From Protula sp. h YS-2021 (taxonomy: Eukaryota > Annelida > Polychaeta > Sabellida > Serpulidae), in NCBI GenBank assembly GCA_949752745.1, contig OX457031.1, positions 43,402,269 through 43,466,268 on the forward strand: 64,000 nt of DNA, read 5' to 3'. The notes beneath the pieces are model-generated. The model had not been told where the DNA came from. It saw only the letters and a list, made by a program, of their open reading frames with translations, and searched no databases. Position numbers and translations under genes: made by a program. How positions within the stretch are numbered: the stretch's first letter is position 1; the number at the start of each line of letters is the position of its first letter. Below are positions 24,185 through 63,610 of the stretch, one piece after another.

Positions 24185-25966
24185 CCCGTGTCCTCACTGT
24201 CGCTGGCAATTACAAAAAAAAAAAAAAAACAACATAGGGGACAAAACGAAATGACCTGGTTACCACTTTGAAAACAGTATGGAATTGACTTCGACCAGAA
24301 AGAAGGATTGTTATTTCATAAGTCGTGTATTTAGTTGGGCAGCGTGCTTTGTTTAAGAAGTTGTCGAATGGGTTTTGTGTATGTCGCTGTTTGCTTTTAG
24401 TGTCGTGCAGGGCTTTTGTTTGGTGTTCGACAGAAGAAGCAACGTAGGGTCGTTTCGAAACTGTCTTCTCTGTGACGTTAAGTAGAGTCATTTAGACGTC
24501 GAACTGAGAATCGCAGCAGTGACTGGTATTCCGTGCGTGTTTTAATTCACGTAAAGAACCGAAGTGATGGACAAATGTCAAGTGATGCATATTCAGTTGG
24601 CAGAATCTGTACATTTTGGAATTGTTTCACTGCATGGATTCAAGTCATTTCGTTAATTACAATGTTGAATGTAAACAGTCTCAAAGTGTTTAAATATGTG
24701 TATCTATGTAGATTTTTTCCAACGCAAAAAAATGGGACCTACTGGATCCGGTGGCAGTTACCTTAATGGAAAAGAAACGGTCGTGTCAATTATATGAGCC
24801 AGGCACTAAATGCATTTTATAAAACCGATAGCAGTATCTAGAAAAGAGTGAATGTGGAGGTTCATAAATACAGAACAGTAAACACGCACTCAGATGATGT
24901 TCAGTGTGACTTAGCATTTATTTGGGAAGAAAATGTGGAGATTTTTTGCTGAATGTTTGTTAACCGTTTTCCTGTTGTATCGTGAGTTCTCTCTAGGCTT
25001 CTGGTTTCCTAATGTGCCGTATATTGATACAGATTCCAAACGTGCGTATCTCTCCTACCCCCTCCCCCCCCCCCCCCCCGACGCTCCCACGCTCCAGATT
25101 TATGTAATGCCGTAGGTATATCTTCAAGTCATCAAATATGAATTCGCGCGTGAGAATAAAGACCAAGAGTGACGAACTTGAGTTGCATTGAATGTTCAAG
25201 AAGCTATAAATATAAAACCATAAAAGGCATTAACGGCTTTTACGTTTATTTTGAAGTTCAGTTGTGTTTACGGTAAGAAATGCATGTTTTATTTCGTCTC
25301 TGCGCCTGTCGCGTCGCTGTCCATGTCAGTTATCACTTTATTCTTGGAGCTTGAAGCATATTCATTTCTCCTGTGTATGAGTGTTGGTGTTGTTTTTTAT
25401 GAAGCATACATTACATACATTATAGTGAAAGTATTTTAGTTTTATATCTTATGTCGTTTTAGCAAAAAAAAAAATCGACGGACTTACGTTGCGATTGATT
25501 CGTATTTTGTCAATGAAATACTCGCATTTTTTGTTGTTGTCCACCGCCATGTTTTAGTAGTGCTTTTTTAGACTCAGTATTTCATTTATAAAATAGGTTT
25601 CGAATAAATTAATGTATTTAAAGAAAAACGAAGTTTTGATCTTAACCCAGTTTAGTTTCTCAAAAATCGTTGTAAAATAAATAAATAAGAGTTGGTGTTT
25701 CCGTTCGGTTTGTAGACATATTCTATGGGTGAATTTTCAACTCTGTTTTTGCATAAATTGTCGATTTTGAACTTAATCAAAGAAAAATTAATTTATGTTT
25801 AGTAGGAAGTTGTAGAAAATGTGATTAAGTTGCTTTATATTTCTTATACATTGTCCGATGTAATTTAAACCGTTCAATTTAAATAGATTCACACACCCTT
25901 ACGAGTAGTGAAATGATAATATGGTAAGAAAATGAACTGTTTTAAAAACATTTGCATCTTTTTTTT
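24185..25966 (+). other. CBX: Probable HP1 3' UTR and intergenic DNA
   Basis: No other gene is visible. AATAAA occurs at 25155-25160 and again in AT-rich DNA near 25605 and 25678; which one is used cannot be told. A 17-C run at about 25063-25079 may be hard to sequence. Confidence 0.4.
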
Positions 25967-26590
25967 ATCCCCCGCCGTCGTAGCGGGGGATATAGAAACG
26001 CCTCATGTCTGTCCGTTTGTCCGTTATCGCTTTTGTCGAGGCCATATCTGTGTAACCGTTGGTCGCAGGCATACCATACCTTGGGGAATGAAAGAATATA
26101 TAATGTTGTTTTGCAACGTCAGGTTAATTTTAGACTTCATCGAAAAATGTCTCAAGTTATGGACCTTTGAAACGTTTGGACTTAGCCGTCTACTTAGGGT
26201 ACCTTGTTGTATTTCAGACAAGTTTGTCCAGGCTGTATCTTTGTTGCTATTCACCGTAGACCAATAAAACCCTACAGGTAGAAAATATATAACGTATGTA
26301 GTTGTGCAACGTCATGTTATTTTTCGATTTTAAATAAAAATGTAATTTTGTCGATTTTTTCCAATTTGGACTTCGTTGTTTTTCAGACAAATTTGTCCAG
26401 GCTGCATCTTTGTTACTATTCACCGTAGACCAATAAAACTCTACAGCTGGAAAGTATATAAAGTGAAGTTGTGCAAAGTGAGGTTATTTTTCGATTTCTT
26501 CAAAACATGTAATTCTGGCGATTTTTTGACAATTTAGACTTTGTCGTAGATGAGCGCGGCGGGGGATGTGCAATCTACGATTGTCTTGTT
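25967..26590. mobile_element. Helentron-like (HINE/pearl-type) non-autonomous element 2
   Basis: It starts with a perfect hairpin ATCCCCCG/CGGGGGAT (25967-25974 and 25984-25991). The right end has GGCGGGGGAT (26559-26567) followed by a CAATC-TAC-GATTG hairpin (26571-26583) and a T run. Inside are about two and a half ~169-bp tandem units; CAGACAAGTTTGTCCAGGCT-type segments lie at 26215 and 26384. The architecture matches the element at 20152-21365 although the sequence differs. No ORF is carried. Confidence 0.7.
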
Positions 26591-27700
26591 TTTTTTTCTT
26601 TGCTTAGACCGGCCAGTTGCCGTCGGACTGGCATCAAAATCAGACAAAGTTGTCAAATGTTACGCTGGAATCGTGTAAAGGTTACCAACGGACGGACGCG
26701 CCGACACAATCAATGTCTCCCGCCGTGAAGTTTTACACCAGCCTTCCTCAGTTGATGGTTTAACAGGATTGTATTTTGTTGCTAAGTAGGACAATAAAAA
26801 AAATTGAGAATCGGGGGAAAAGCTGCGCCCAGCCGCGATATTATTGCAGCAGCCCACAAACATCATAAACAGTAATCATACCGGCAACGGTTGGGGTGGG
26901 AGGGGAGGGGTGTTTGTTTATAGACAACTTAGGCAATTTCTTGCATATCTTTGATCGTAATATTTTCACATCTGGTTTGAACGAGTCTGGAGCCAGCTTT
27001 AATACAATAGATGATTTATTTGCAAAGTTGCATGGTAAAATGTGTTATAAATGATAGCAAAGAATTTAATCTGCCAAATTTTAATATTTCTCTCCTGACT
27101 ATTTCTGGTAACTGCCACGTGGCTCCCATTATCGTCTGTACCTTTTTGAAGTATCCAGAATTACGGGAACTGGTAAGTATTGAACACTTTGAGCGCGGAA
27201 AGTTTACTTCATATTTTGCTTTTCGATTACTAATGGTTTAACCACCGAGATGCTTTCTCAATCTTATGCGGACATCTTCTAAAATCCACAAGTAAACTTC
27301 TTGCTTTTGCAATTTGTGGGCATGGTCATACATGATGAAAGGATAACTGTGGTACAAGGTGAGGATTATATTTTGCCTTAGACTCTCGCCACAAAACTGA
27401 TCAAAAAGTCGGGTCCAGCTGACAAGGTATTTGGGCAGGCAAAAACAACGACATACAGACTTACAACTTCTACGTGATATATACATTTGAAATAGTTTAC
27501 GAATTCAAGTTTTCAAAGATACATCAGTATTTAGAATTGAGAACGTCTGTCCCAAAATGACCCATCCAACTTTACAAACTGCTAAATTTAAAGGCTAAAA
27601 AAGTTGATATTAAGTCCTCGATCTCTTGAAGACCCTTCTACAAACATACATCGTTTGAAGTGCATTTTAATTTAAAAAAAAAGTTTAATGGAAATGTGTA
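26591..27700. other. Intergenic DNA and probable 3' UTR of the receptor gene
   Basis: No gene was recognised. On the minus strand an AATAAA lies at 27015-27020, about 680 nt after the receptor stop codon, and could be its poly(A) signal. Confidence 0.35.
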
Positions 27701-54423
<26,723 letters not shown>

Positions 54424-57400
54424 TATTTATTGTAGTTTTTCCTTTGCAACCTGAGGAAAATAGTGATTAGCACGACCGAGGCAGAGCATGTTGAAAATAA
54501 AGCGTCATATTTACTTTAATTATATCCTTAATCCTATGTAAATATAAATAATTTTTAACTGCCTTAAGGCATTGGAGATCACAGCTTTTGAAATGAACCT
54601 TTAACCATTACTATTTTTTGTTATATGTAGATACAATAGAAAGTATAAAACAATTGTGCCACCAACAGGAATAGACCACTAAATAAACCACTTTTTCAAT
54701 AAAAGGAAACAGGAATTCACCGAACATGATTAAAGGCTTTCACACCCACTGTAGTAAAAGCTAGGCCCTTTTAAGATAAAAAGTTTTTATTTGATTTCAA
54801 ATAATTTTTATTGACCACATTTTAGCATTACTTTTTGATGTTGACAAACCTCTGTAGGTTTAAAGACCAAAGAAAGTAGGCAGTTAATGAAATATTTGTT
54901 TTGTTCTCTGTGATATTAACTTGACCGACATTGCGCTTTACTATGTAAAGCCCTGAATGAGTCTGGGGTAATGTTTGACTCTTTATTACTTTTTATAACT
55001 TAAATTGCTTTGATTTGAACAAAAAGTTGTTTAAAACGAAATGAAGGAATGAGAAGAAATGTTAGATTGAACAACTGATCGTAATAAAACCATGCAATGC
55101 GGCATTAGTATATGAAATATATGAGTTAGGGACACTCTCCCTTGGTTTTCACGTTCATTACGTTAGCAGTTTCAAAAGTTCGGCGGTTTCCTATCAATTT
55201 TTATACGTTAGTGTATTTCTCACACGGAATATGAACAATAACTTTTTTTTTTTTGCAAAGTTTTGGCAAAACTGCCGCAAAGAAAAATTTCTTGTATGTG
55301 TACTAAATTGGTATTTACAACTACAAAAACATAGCTGAAGCCGAAGGGTTTCCGCTAGAAAGTTTTAATGTTTCTAACATATTCCTTTTGTGACTTATAT
55401 TATCCATCTTTTCACGAAAATAAAAACTAGTTTGCGTGTTATTATTGCTGTAAAAATTCACGTATTTCCTTTTCTATATCTTTTACTTCTGAAACTTTCC
55501 AGGTGAATTGTTTGATCTAAAGAAGATGAGATATATGGATGAAACCTTGGCAGACGTCTGTAAAACACGACATGTTCTTAATGTTAGCAGCTTAAAATAT
55601 TGATTATGTCCTGGTCATTATATACAAGAATAAATTCTGAAAAATCTTGAATTTCAATTTACAATGGATTGGTATGATTGTTATATTACAAGCATTACGA
55701 AAACTGTGAGAAGTAAAATATCATGGGTTCCTGGCGCTGATCGGGTGTGTTATTGTTAAAATGGCATCTGTTCTGTCCATAATTCCTCTGATGCTGATTG
55801 AGTGGCTTTCTGTTAAAATAGCATTGTTTCACTCCTAGAATTTCTCCGATATTGATTGGGTGATATAATGTTAAAATAGCCTTGTATCTGTCCTAGAATT
55901 TCTCTTATACTGATTGTGTGCTTTACTGTTAAAATAACATGGCTTCTGTCCTAGAAATCCTCTGCTATTGACTTGATGGATATTGTTTACATAGCATGGA
56001 TTCTGCTCTAGAATTCCTATAATATTGATTGGCTGGCTTATTGTTAAGATATCATGGATTCTGTCCTGGATTTCTTTTGATACTGATTGAGTGGCTTGGT
56101 GTTAAAATAGCATGGCATCTATCCTAGAATATATCTGATTCGGTGGCTTATTGCTAAAATATCATTGGTTTTGTCCTAGAATTCCTCTGATGCTGATTGA
56201 GCGACTTGTTGTTAAAACAGCTTGGGTTCTCTCCTAGAATTCCTATGATTCTGATTGGGTAATTAGGTTTCTTTGTGAAAATGTTATTTTTTTTACATTG
56301 CATAAGTTCATTGGTTAAAGGTCATGAGATAGCAATAGATGGAGGAATCCTATACCTACCAGCCTTCCCGGCAACATTCATAGTTAAACACTGTTACAAT
56401 AATGTTACAAATATTTTAACGATGAGATAAGAGCCTTAAATTCATCTTTACATGTTATGTTGGAGTAAGGTTAAAATTCACTACTGTTATAATATTTAAT
56501 TTTTAATCTAAATAGAATCAAGCTCTTGTTTCATGGTCGATCTAACTTTACTGTTGTTTCATTACATTTTGCCTCCAGACATCAACTCCATTGGTGTTAG
56601 GAGAGAGCATACAGCTGCTGATCAAAATTTATTTAATTGTATTAAAGTGACTTAAATTAATTATTGGTGATATGTTTCGCAGTATCAACTAGGTAACTGT
56701 GTAATTTTACAAATCAGTGCTTAATTTTGTATGAAAGTAGCAGCAACATTCTAAACAGCATAATATTATTTTTTCGTTGAGTATATTTTAGTCTGTTATG
56801 TGCAAACAATACAAGCCTGGGAAATTTTGTCCTTGTATAACGCTGTCACAGACTAAAAACCATTTGTCTAAGCCCCCACATGCTTAGAAAAGGGGGACAA
56901 TGACACAATTGCTTTCACAGGAAATGACAACGTTTGGCAGGATATACACCTAATTATCGTTCATATATGCAGTGTTTGGCAATGAACATTATGTGAGTTG
57001 AGCAGTGTATCTATGATGTGTGATGCAGGTGAGAGTAAAGTAAGGCATTTAAAAAAATGAAAAGAAAACAATTGTCTGTCCCGTATTCACAGAAGTTAAC
57101 TGTTCAATTGACTTTGCACCGCATCAGGGAAATCAGCTTATTTAGTTAAATTATGTAAACAATTTTACAAGAATATGTTTAAATATAAAAGTAAAATTTA
57201 TTAATTAACTTTCAAAAGTTCTTTTAGCTATAGGAACAGTTAAGGAATTTTGTTTACTGTACAGTTAACTTTTGTGAATACGGCCAGTCATGCTTCAGTA
57301 ACATTTATATAATATTTCAGATAGCTTGTACTCTCCGAAGAAGACCTAAAAACATCAATACTAACAGCAACAAAGAAAAATCCGGCAGAACTATCAATTC

Positions 57401-58518
57401 TTTTGTTTAACCTCTTATTTCGCCTGAATATAAAAGTATGACAAATCCTAAAATTTTTCAAATTTGTGTTTTACAAAAGATGGTACTTAAATTAGACATG
57501 TAACTGTTGTTTCATGGATTATTTTTTCGATATGCCATATGTATATGAAACGAAATTTTATGCATAAGTTTTTTTTGCTTGTGTTTTTTGCTTAGCGACC
57601 ATTTAGCATAGCGACAATTACAAGGTACAGATTATTCGCTTTTTGGTCTCACTGTCGTGGTGTACCGCTAAATAGTGTCACTAACAGCAATATTTACAGG
57701 TTACAATAAAACTAATGTTTTGGAAATTTGAGGTAAAATTAAACCAAATTAATAAAAAAAGAGGGCAGCAAAATGTTATAAGAAAGAATTACGTTTCACA
57801 TCTGGCATGCTCCAGCTGCCAACTATCTCTCCACTGGACTAATTTGTTTCCATATTTTGACTTCCTCAACGCTTCATTTAATTTATATATTTAACTCATT
57901 TAGAGTCTGTCTTTGTTTAGATCTGTTCATATTTTCATTGCGTTTGTCCTAGATGCGATTGATTTGTTCTTCGTGTGTTGACATAATGTCACCGCCGTCT
58001 ATTAAATACTTCTATGCCACTGAACTCAGTCTAAATTTCTGCTTTTAATGAAGCAGTTCAATTTTTTTAAATAAAAGGATTCCTTTATGATGCTCACTTT
58101 TTTATTCTAACTTATTATGTACTTCAAACTCTTAAGGAAGATTTAAATACGTTATATGGATTCCTGCTAATGGGCGCCCGTATTTGATTCAGTTTGCATT
58201 GTGATGTTGTGTTGCTAGATGATTAAAGTAAGTGGTGTCAACGGGGACGGTCTTAAAGTAAATAATATTTAAATACTAAAAAGTCCTGTATGGTGAAGAA
58301 CTTCACACTAATTATTGGAAAATGGTTTGAATATTAAAATTCTATTTAAAAATAACTAAATTTAGAATGATATATATCACAAAATATTTTGTTATCTAGA
58401 TGGAAAATTGTAAAATGAATTGTGCATTATATTTATAGAACTGTATTTGGATACGCCGGAAGAAAATACTGGAGTCATTACATAATTTGACTTAGTATCT
58501 GAAGGGCATTGCCAAAAC
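54424..58518. promoter_or_regulatory. Intergenic, putatively bidirectional promoter region
   Basis: It separates the start codons of two divergently transcribed paralogous receptor genes. No other gene was recognised. It contains a ~58-bp minisatellite (55722-56265). The region must hold both promoters or first non-coding exons, but no specific element could be assigned. Confidence 0.5.
55722..56265. repeat. ~58-bp minisatellite, about nine diverged copies
   Basis: A unit of the form GTTAAAATAGCATGG, TTCTGTCCTAGAATTCCTCT, GATACTGATTGAGTGGCTTA recurs every 52-58 bp from 55722 to 56265. Copies differ from each other at many sites, so the array is old. Confidence 0.9.
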
Positions 58519-58579
58519 ATGATAACATATGGTAAATATTCAGCATTGATCTACATGCTGTACTACATACTATTGAAAG
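58519..58579 (+). CDS. Paralogue exon 1: signal peptide
   Basis: ATG at 58519 opens MITYGKYSALIYMLYYILLK, with a hydrophobic core, and ends at donor GTACGA in phase 1 as needed. The donor is only moderate. Confidence 0.7.
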
Positions 58580-61500
58580 GTACGACTGAACGTTCTTTTG
58601 TTTGGATAAATTCTTAGTTAGATGGTTTGCATAACATAACAGTCTGATTTAATTTTTTTTTCTTCAGAGAAAATGCAGCAGACCATAAGCCTGTTTAAAA
58701 TGATGCTTTGTTCATTATTTGTACCTTCGTTAATTTTGCCGAATAATATAATCTTTTTGAACCAATCTGACAATTAAAACAGAAGCACGCTCCCTCAATC
58801 ACGTTCCCATTTTCTATTACACTTATAGAAAGAAAATGCGTTACAGCCAAAATAATGTAGAAATTTTGACCAATTTTAGAAGAAATTGAAAATTCGCACT
58901 TCACTCCAGTTTCATTAAATTGAGTTCACATTATACATTGGTGAATTTTGATGCCTAATGGCTGGAGACAATGCCCGCCACAGTTGTACTTAATGACACT
59001 GTTTTCATCAGTGTAATATTGTTCAAAATCACATACACTTAAATTATGTCCTCTTATGAATTTTTGCGCAGAGGGAACTTTGCTGTCTTTTTTTAACCGA
59101 GATAAGCAGTATAAGAATTTTATTATTTTCGTGCTTTAGCCCAGCAGAGCGAACAGTTACCGCCTGTTTGTTGGGTTCTGGATCAACATCCGGGTTGTTT
59201 CTGGACTGGCAGTGAGGAGAGTGGTTATTATTCACTCACATGGAAAGATGCATTGAAAAGTAAGTGCCGAGTCAACATCTTTAGTCCCTCCTTCGCTTTC
59301 CCGATTAGCTTTCAAAATATGATAAATAAGTAACTGAGAACATGGAGTGCATTATTTTATGACAAAGAAAAGTAAATAAAAAGCTCAGGTGGTTTTCACA
59401 AGCTGAATCCCAAGAAAGAGAAATGATAAACTTTGCATTTAATGTTGTCTTAAGTTAACACATAGGGACAATCAGTTACTATGCCATATAACTAATATGG
59501 AAAAAAGTGTATTCAGTAGATAAGCCTTTCACAATCGAAAAATAATGCCAGTTTTTAGTTATCATCTGTAGGGTGTTCAGTGATACAAGATGCTAAAACT
59601 TAAAAAAAAAATAGTGTTGCTTAGTTCGGCGAAGGGAAGAACAAGAATTGACAATTTTGTTGCAGAATGTGAAAGTTCTGGGGGATCATTAGCAAAGATA
59701 ACCCAGGTTACGGATTCCTTGTAAGACACTTTTTAGGCATTTTTTGGATTGAATAATGTGAATGAGAAGAAATACACCAGTTAAATATACAATTTTACAC
59801 ATGTAATCATTTTGATCAAATATTTTAAGTTTCGATGTGGCAAATGCATAGCTTCTTATCTAAAAATTGTAGGGTTAATGTAGATAAAGCTTGTATTCTT
59901 TTTTAATGTCAGTTTGAAAATCGCTAGCTATTTTTACTCAGAAACAAAATGCATACATTTTTACCAGCTGTTTGCACTATTTTAACAGAGTCTCGCGGCT
60001 GTCGACGTTTGGCACGGCGTGGGTTGGCCTATCAGACGGACACACCACAGGAGTGTTTAGGTGGGCCGACACTTCCCTTTTCAAAGAGGTACATGTTAAA
60101 CACAGCAGTTTTTGATATGGAGTTTTTCTCAAGCCAGCCGTGAAATATCAAAGTACTGATTCTCAGCAATCAACAAATCGCAAAATGCCCATTTTATACA
60201 TTGACTCAAAACCGACGAATCTCAAGCAAGTCGGTTATAAATCTCTGTATGAAAAGATAATCACTGACTGAATTCATGGGCCTTAGCTTTGCCAATTTAA
60301 GTCACCACATGGATGGGTAAAACAATAACAAACCGGATATACTCTCAGATTCTCCTAATTTGTCATTCTATATTTTGTGAAATTTTCCAGAAGACGCAAA
60401 TATTTATAGTTAAACATACTCGAATTTGTGTGCTGTACCAAGACCGTCTTCTCATTTCGTCGATATCAACTGACACCCGATTTGTTGGACCAAAGTTTTT
60501 TTTTCAAATATTGCCATTAGATTTCTCTTAGTTGTTCCTTTTTCTGTAATAACATTCCTTCTTGCTTTTAAATTCCCCTTTTGTAATCAAGTAAAGCTTA
60601 GCATTAAATCTACTTTAAAATGTATATCCCAACTTTAACCCATAGTTTTGAGCAGAGAAAAGATTAAAAAGCTTTCTTTCATATGATAAGTTAGAAAAGC
60701 TTTTTTTTATGTTGGTTTTATATGACGTCATATTTTTATAACATTGCAGACTTTTGACTGGTCTCCTGACAGTTTGACAGACGCCTGCGTAATATTTGAC
60801 CCTGCTGCTAGAAGATTTTTTCAAAGACCCTGCTCAAATTCAAACAACTATCTGTGCCAGAAGGTACAAGCAATAGGTGAGATAAACAAAATAAGTTGAA
60901 CAACCTGCTTATGGGTATAAGTTAGTAGTTTTTCTGTAAGTTCTGCTCTTTTTTCCGTTCGGATTGTTTCCAGAAACCCCTCCTACAGAGGGAAATGAAA
61001 TTTGGCACACATGTAGGGGGTGACGAGGTCTCTGTTGAATCCGCATTTTTTTTACCTCAAAGGTCAAGGTCAGTGTCAAATTGATGTCAGACTTATTTTT
61101 CCATGACATGGTTTCCAAGAACATTCCTCCTATAGCGTTTGAGTCAGCGGAGCTTTATATTTGGCACGCTTATAGACAATCACCAGAACGCCTATTTATC
61201 ACGAAAAGTGGCCATAGAAAGTGCTCAAATCCCAGTTTGAACATATAAACTCAGTACTCAGTAGGGGGTAACCTTCCATCCTTCAGGTCAAGGTCAAAGG
61301 TCACATGACATCATGTGCCGTTAACGATAGGCCGACTTATCTCGAAAACGGTCAGAGATAGAGTGATTGTGAGCTCATTTTTGAGCTTTTGGGCCTAAAC
61401 AATGTTACATAAGAGGTGCCTCGGAGACCTTGACCTTCTCGGTCACGGTCAAGGTAAAAAGCCGGAAATTGACTTTTTTCTCGAAAAATGTTAGAGATAG

Positions 61501-63610
61501 AACGATTTTACGTTTCATTACATTACATAAGGGGTACCTCGGTGACCTTGACCTTCTCGGTCACGGTCAATTTCAAATAACGGAAGCTGTCTATTATCTC
61601 GAAAATGGTTAGAGATAGAGCCATTTAAACCCTTTGGGTCAAAACGACGGCAAAGAATTGGCACTGCGTGACTTTGAGCTTCTTATTCATGATTAAATAC
61701 AAATATTTCCTTTAATGGTTTCTACAAGTGGGTGTATTTCGCCATCTAGCGGAATTCTGTCCAGTTTAAATTAAAGCCTTTCTTCTTTCCTCCAAACCTT
61801 GAAATTTTAGCTCGCAGTGGCACAAAAAAGTATTTGCGTCTTCTGTTCAGTGGCCTGCTATGTAGCTATATAAAGTTACATAAGCTTTCCGGTTTACAAA
61901 ATTTTTATATTACACTTAACTAAAACGGGGTTCGGCACAAGGAAAAATTTTTCACATTTTCACATTGTTGCTCCCCCTCCCTTACTCATCTGACTGTTTC
62001 GTGGTTCTGGAGAATAACAGAATGGGCAAGTAACTGTGACTTTGTCATCAAACAGAGAAGAAGCTCCAACCTTTCAAGGGATTATTGAAGGTTCTGATTT
62101 ATGAAGGGTAGTTCATTTGTGGAAATCAATTCATTGCGAACAAAATCTAGCACACGACCCGTATAGGTGAACATCTCACGTTATCTTTGTAAATGTAAAC
62201 CAGATCTATACGGAACAATGAATTATTGACATCGACAGGTTGGAAGGACTTATTTGCTGTCGTAATTGTAGAACAAACACAGGAAATGCCTGAAAACTTG
62301 TGGCAATTAGCTTATCTGTTAGGGCTTGGCAGAAAACAGCAAATATGGCTTCCAAATGGTCTCTCACTTTGTGACTGCTGGGGCGAGATTCTGTGGTGGT
62401 GGTGGTGGTGGGGGGGGGGGGGATGCGGGGTGTGGGTGGGGGGAGGTGTCCGACGATTTGCTCCGTGAAATGTCTGTTCCTGTATCTAGCTGGTAAGTGT
62501 ACGGGGGCAGGTCGATCCGAGAAGATCTTATGGCTAGTTGTCTGGAAAATTGCCAGCAAATTTAAGGAACAGATTAACTGGCAAAAATGAGGGAGTATCT
62601 GCTCCTTCAAGCAGTAAACTGGTTGGCTGGAATACTTTTGACGTGTTCGAAAAAAAAGAACAGATTCCTTTGTCTTTAGTTATAAACATTTGAAACAGAT
62701 GACAGTGTTTTCATGTGTATTGAACAATCCCTAGTTAAATGAAGCAAACTTAAAATTTTTAGTCGCTGGGTGCCCTTCATCTGTGGATGGTCCAGTGTGT
62801 GCCATGTTAACAGTATTGTTTTTCTGCCATTGGCAGCCTTTCTGCAATAACACCATATTACCCCCCGGCCACCTGTGTTCATCATATCCACCCTGCTTTT
62901 GCCATGCCCACCCTATCTTTCCCCGCCTCCTGTTTCCGTCATGTTCACCTTCTTTTTACCACGCCCACCATATAACAACCCCACACCACCTGTTTTAGCA
63001 CAAGCATAGTTCAATTGAAAGATGTTCTGAATTCATGACAGAATCAACTCCCTTCTTCTGTGAAGAGTTGCTAAGCAACAACGAGAATGTCCCATTGGAA
63101 GCAGTGCATGGAAGATGCTTGGATCCAGACACCGGTAAGTTCCATTCAGTTCCTAAAAATTTAAATCTTTTAAATGGAAATAACAATAAATCAAACAACT
63201 TCGATTAACTATTTTTGCTGGAAAATAAGTGATGCAGTGCCGTTTTATAATGTGTTTTTATAGCGTCACCGAGTAGAGTATTCCCGTGGAAGGCGGACTA
63301 AACTAGACTGACTTTAAGTGGCCGTGTTTACACGTGATCCTCTTTGTCCGTACTTGTTAATGGAAGGCACCAAGAACAGTGGCAATAAAAATGGTTCCTT
63401 ATGATAGAAGGCCTGATTTTGGAGGCGCATCTATTCCAGTTTTCGACTGTATCTATTTGTGTGTTGTTGATTAGATGTTTGGGAAATGGAGAACGTGTGC
63501 TTGAACGAAAGCAGCGAAGCCGCTTCGGGATGTCACGTGATCATAGATGACGTCAGGGATGTTGATGAGTGCCAGAGACTCTGCTCGCTTCGCACAGATA
63601 TCTTTTGCCG
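58519..63610 (+). CDS. Paralogous CTLD/PAN receptor gene (5' part; runs off the window)
   Basis: Seven exons are visible: 58519-58579, 59140-59259, 59666-59720, 59989-60088, 60750-60876, 63042-63134 and 63475-63610. They encode a signal peptide, a CTLD, the small Cys module and the first part of a PAN/Apple-like domain. Phases match exons 1-7 of the minus-strand gene one by one, and sizes are 61/55, 120/117, 55/55, 100/100, 127/121, 93/93 and 136/106. The two are therefore duplicates in head-to-head orientation. The CTLD lacks EPN/QPD and WND. The last exon ends in phase 2, so the gene continues beyond 64000 and may carry a second CTLD and CCPs; this is inference. Confidence 0.85.
59140..60876 (+). 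CDS. Paralogue exons 2-5: C-type-lectin-like domain
   Basis: Exons 59140-59259, 59666-59720, 59989-60088 and 60750-60876 carry CWVLDQHPGCFWTGSEES, CESSGGSLAKITQ, AWVGLSDGHTTGVFRWADTS, and DWSPDSLTDACVIF ... YLC. These align with CTLD1 of the minus-strand gene, including the shared SDGHT-GVFRW-DTSLFKE core. The end of exon 5 could be 60863 or 60876; 60876 was chosen because it gives phase 1 like the paralogue. Confidence 0.88.
61020..61630. repeat. AGGTCA-rich interspersed repeat in paralogue intron 5
   Basis: Half-sites AGGTCA/TGACCT cluster at 61061-61072, 61285-61303, 61425-61438 and 61543-61556, several directly abutted. CTCGAAAA-GGT-AGAGATAGA units recur at 61341, 61480 and 61598. A TGCCTCGGAGACCTTGACCT-type unit recurs at 61416 and 61534 (118 bp apart). 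It looks like a partly tandem dispersed repeat. Confidence 0.75.
62391..62455 (+). repeat. G-rich tract in paralogue intron 5
   Basis: GGT repeats run into 12 G, followed by further G runs; several G-quadruplex-compatible runs lie within 65 nt on the plus (coding) strand. Confidence 0.85.
63042..63134 (+). CDS. Paralogue exon 6: small Cys module
   Basis: 93 nt, phase 1-1, with STPFFCEELLSNNENVPLE and GRCLDPD. Acceptor CATGACAG, donor GTAAGT. Homologous to minus-strand exon 43713-43805. Confidence 0.85.
63475..63610 (+). CDS. Paralogue exon 7: PAN/Apple-like domain start
   Basis: Encodes ENVCLNESSEAASGCHVIID and DVRDVDECQRLCSLRTDIFC, homologous to minus-strand exon 7 (43150-43255) but with ~10 extra residues near its start. 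It ends in phase 2 at donor GTATTT; the next exon lies beyond the window or could not be found. Confidence 0.82.
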
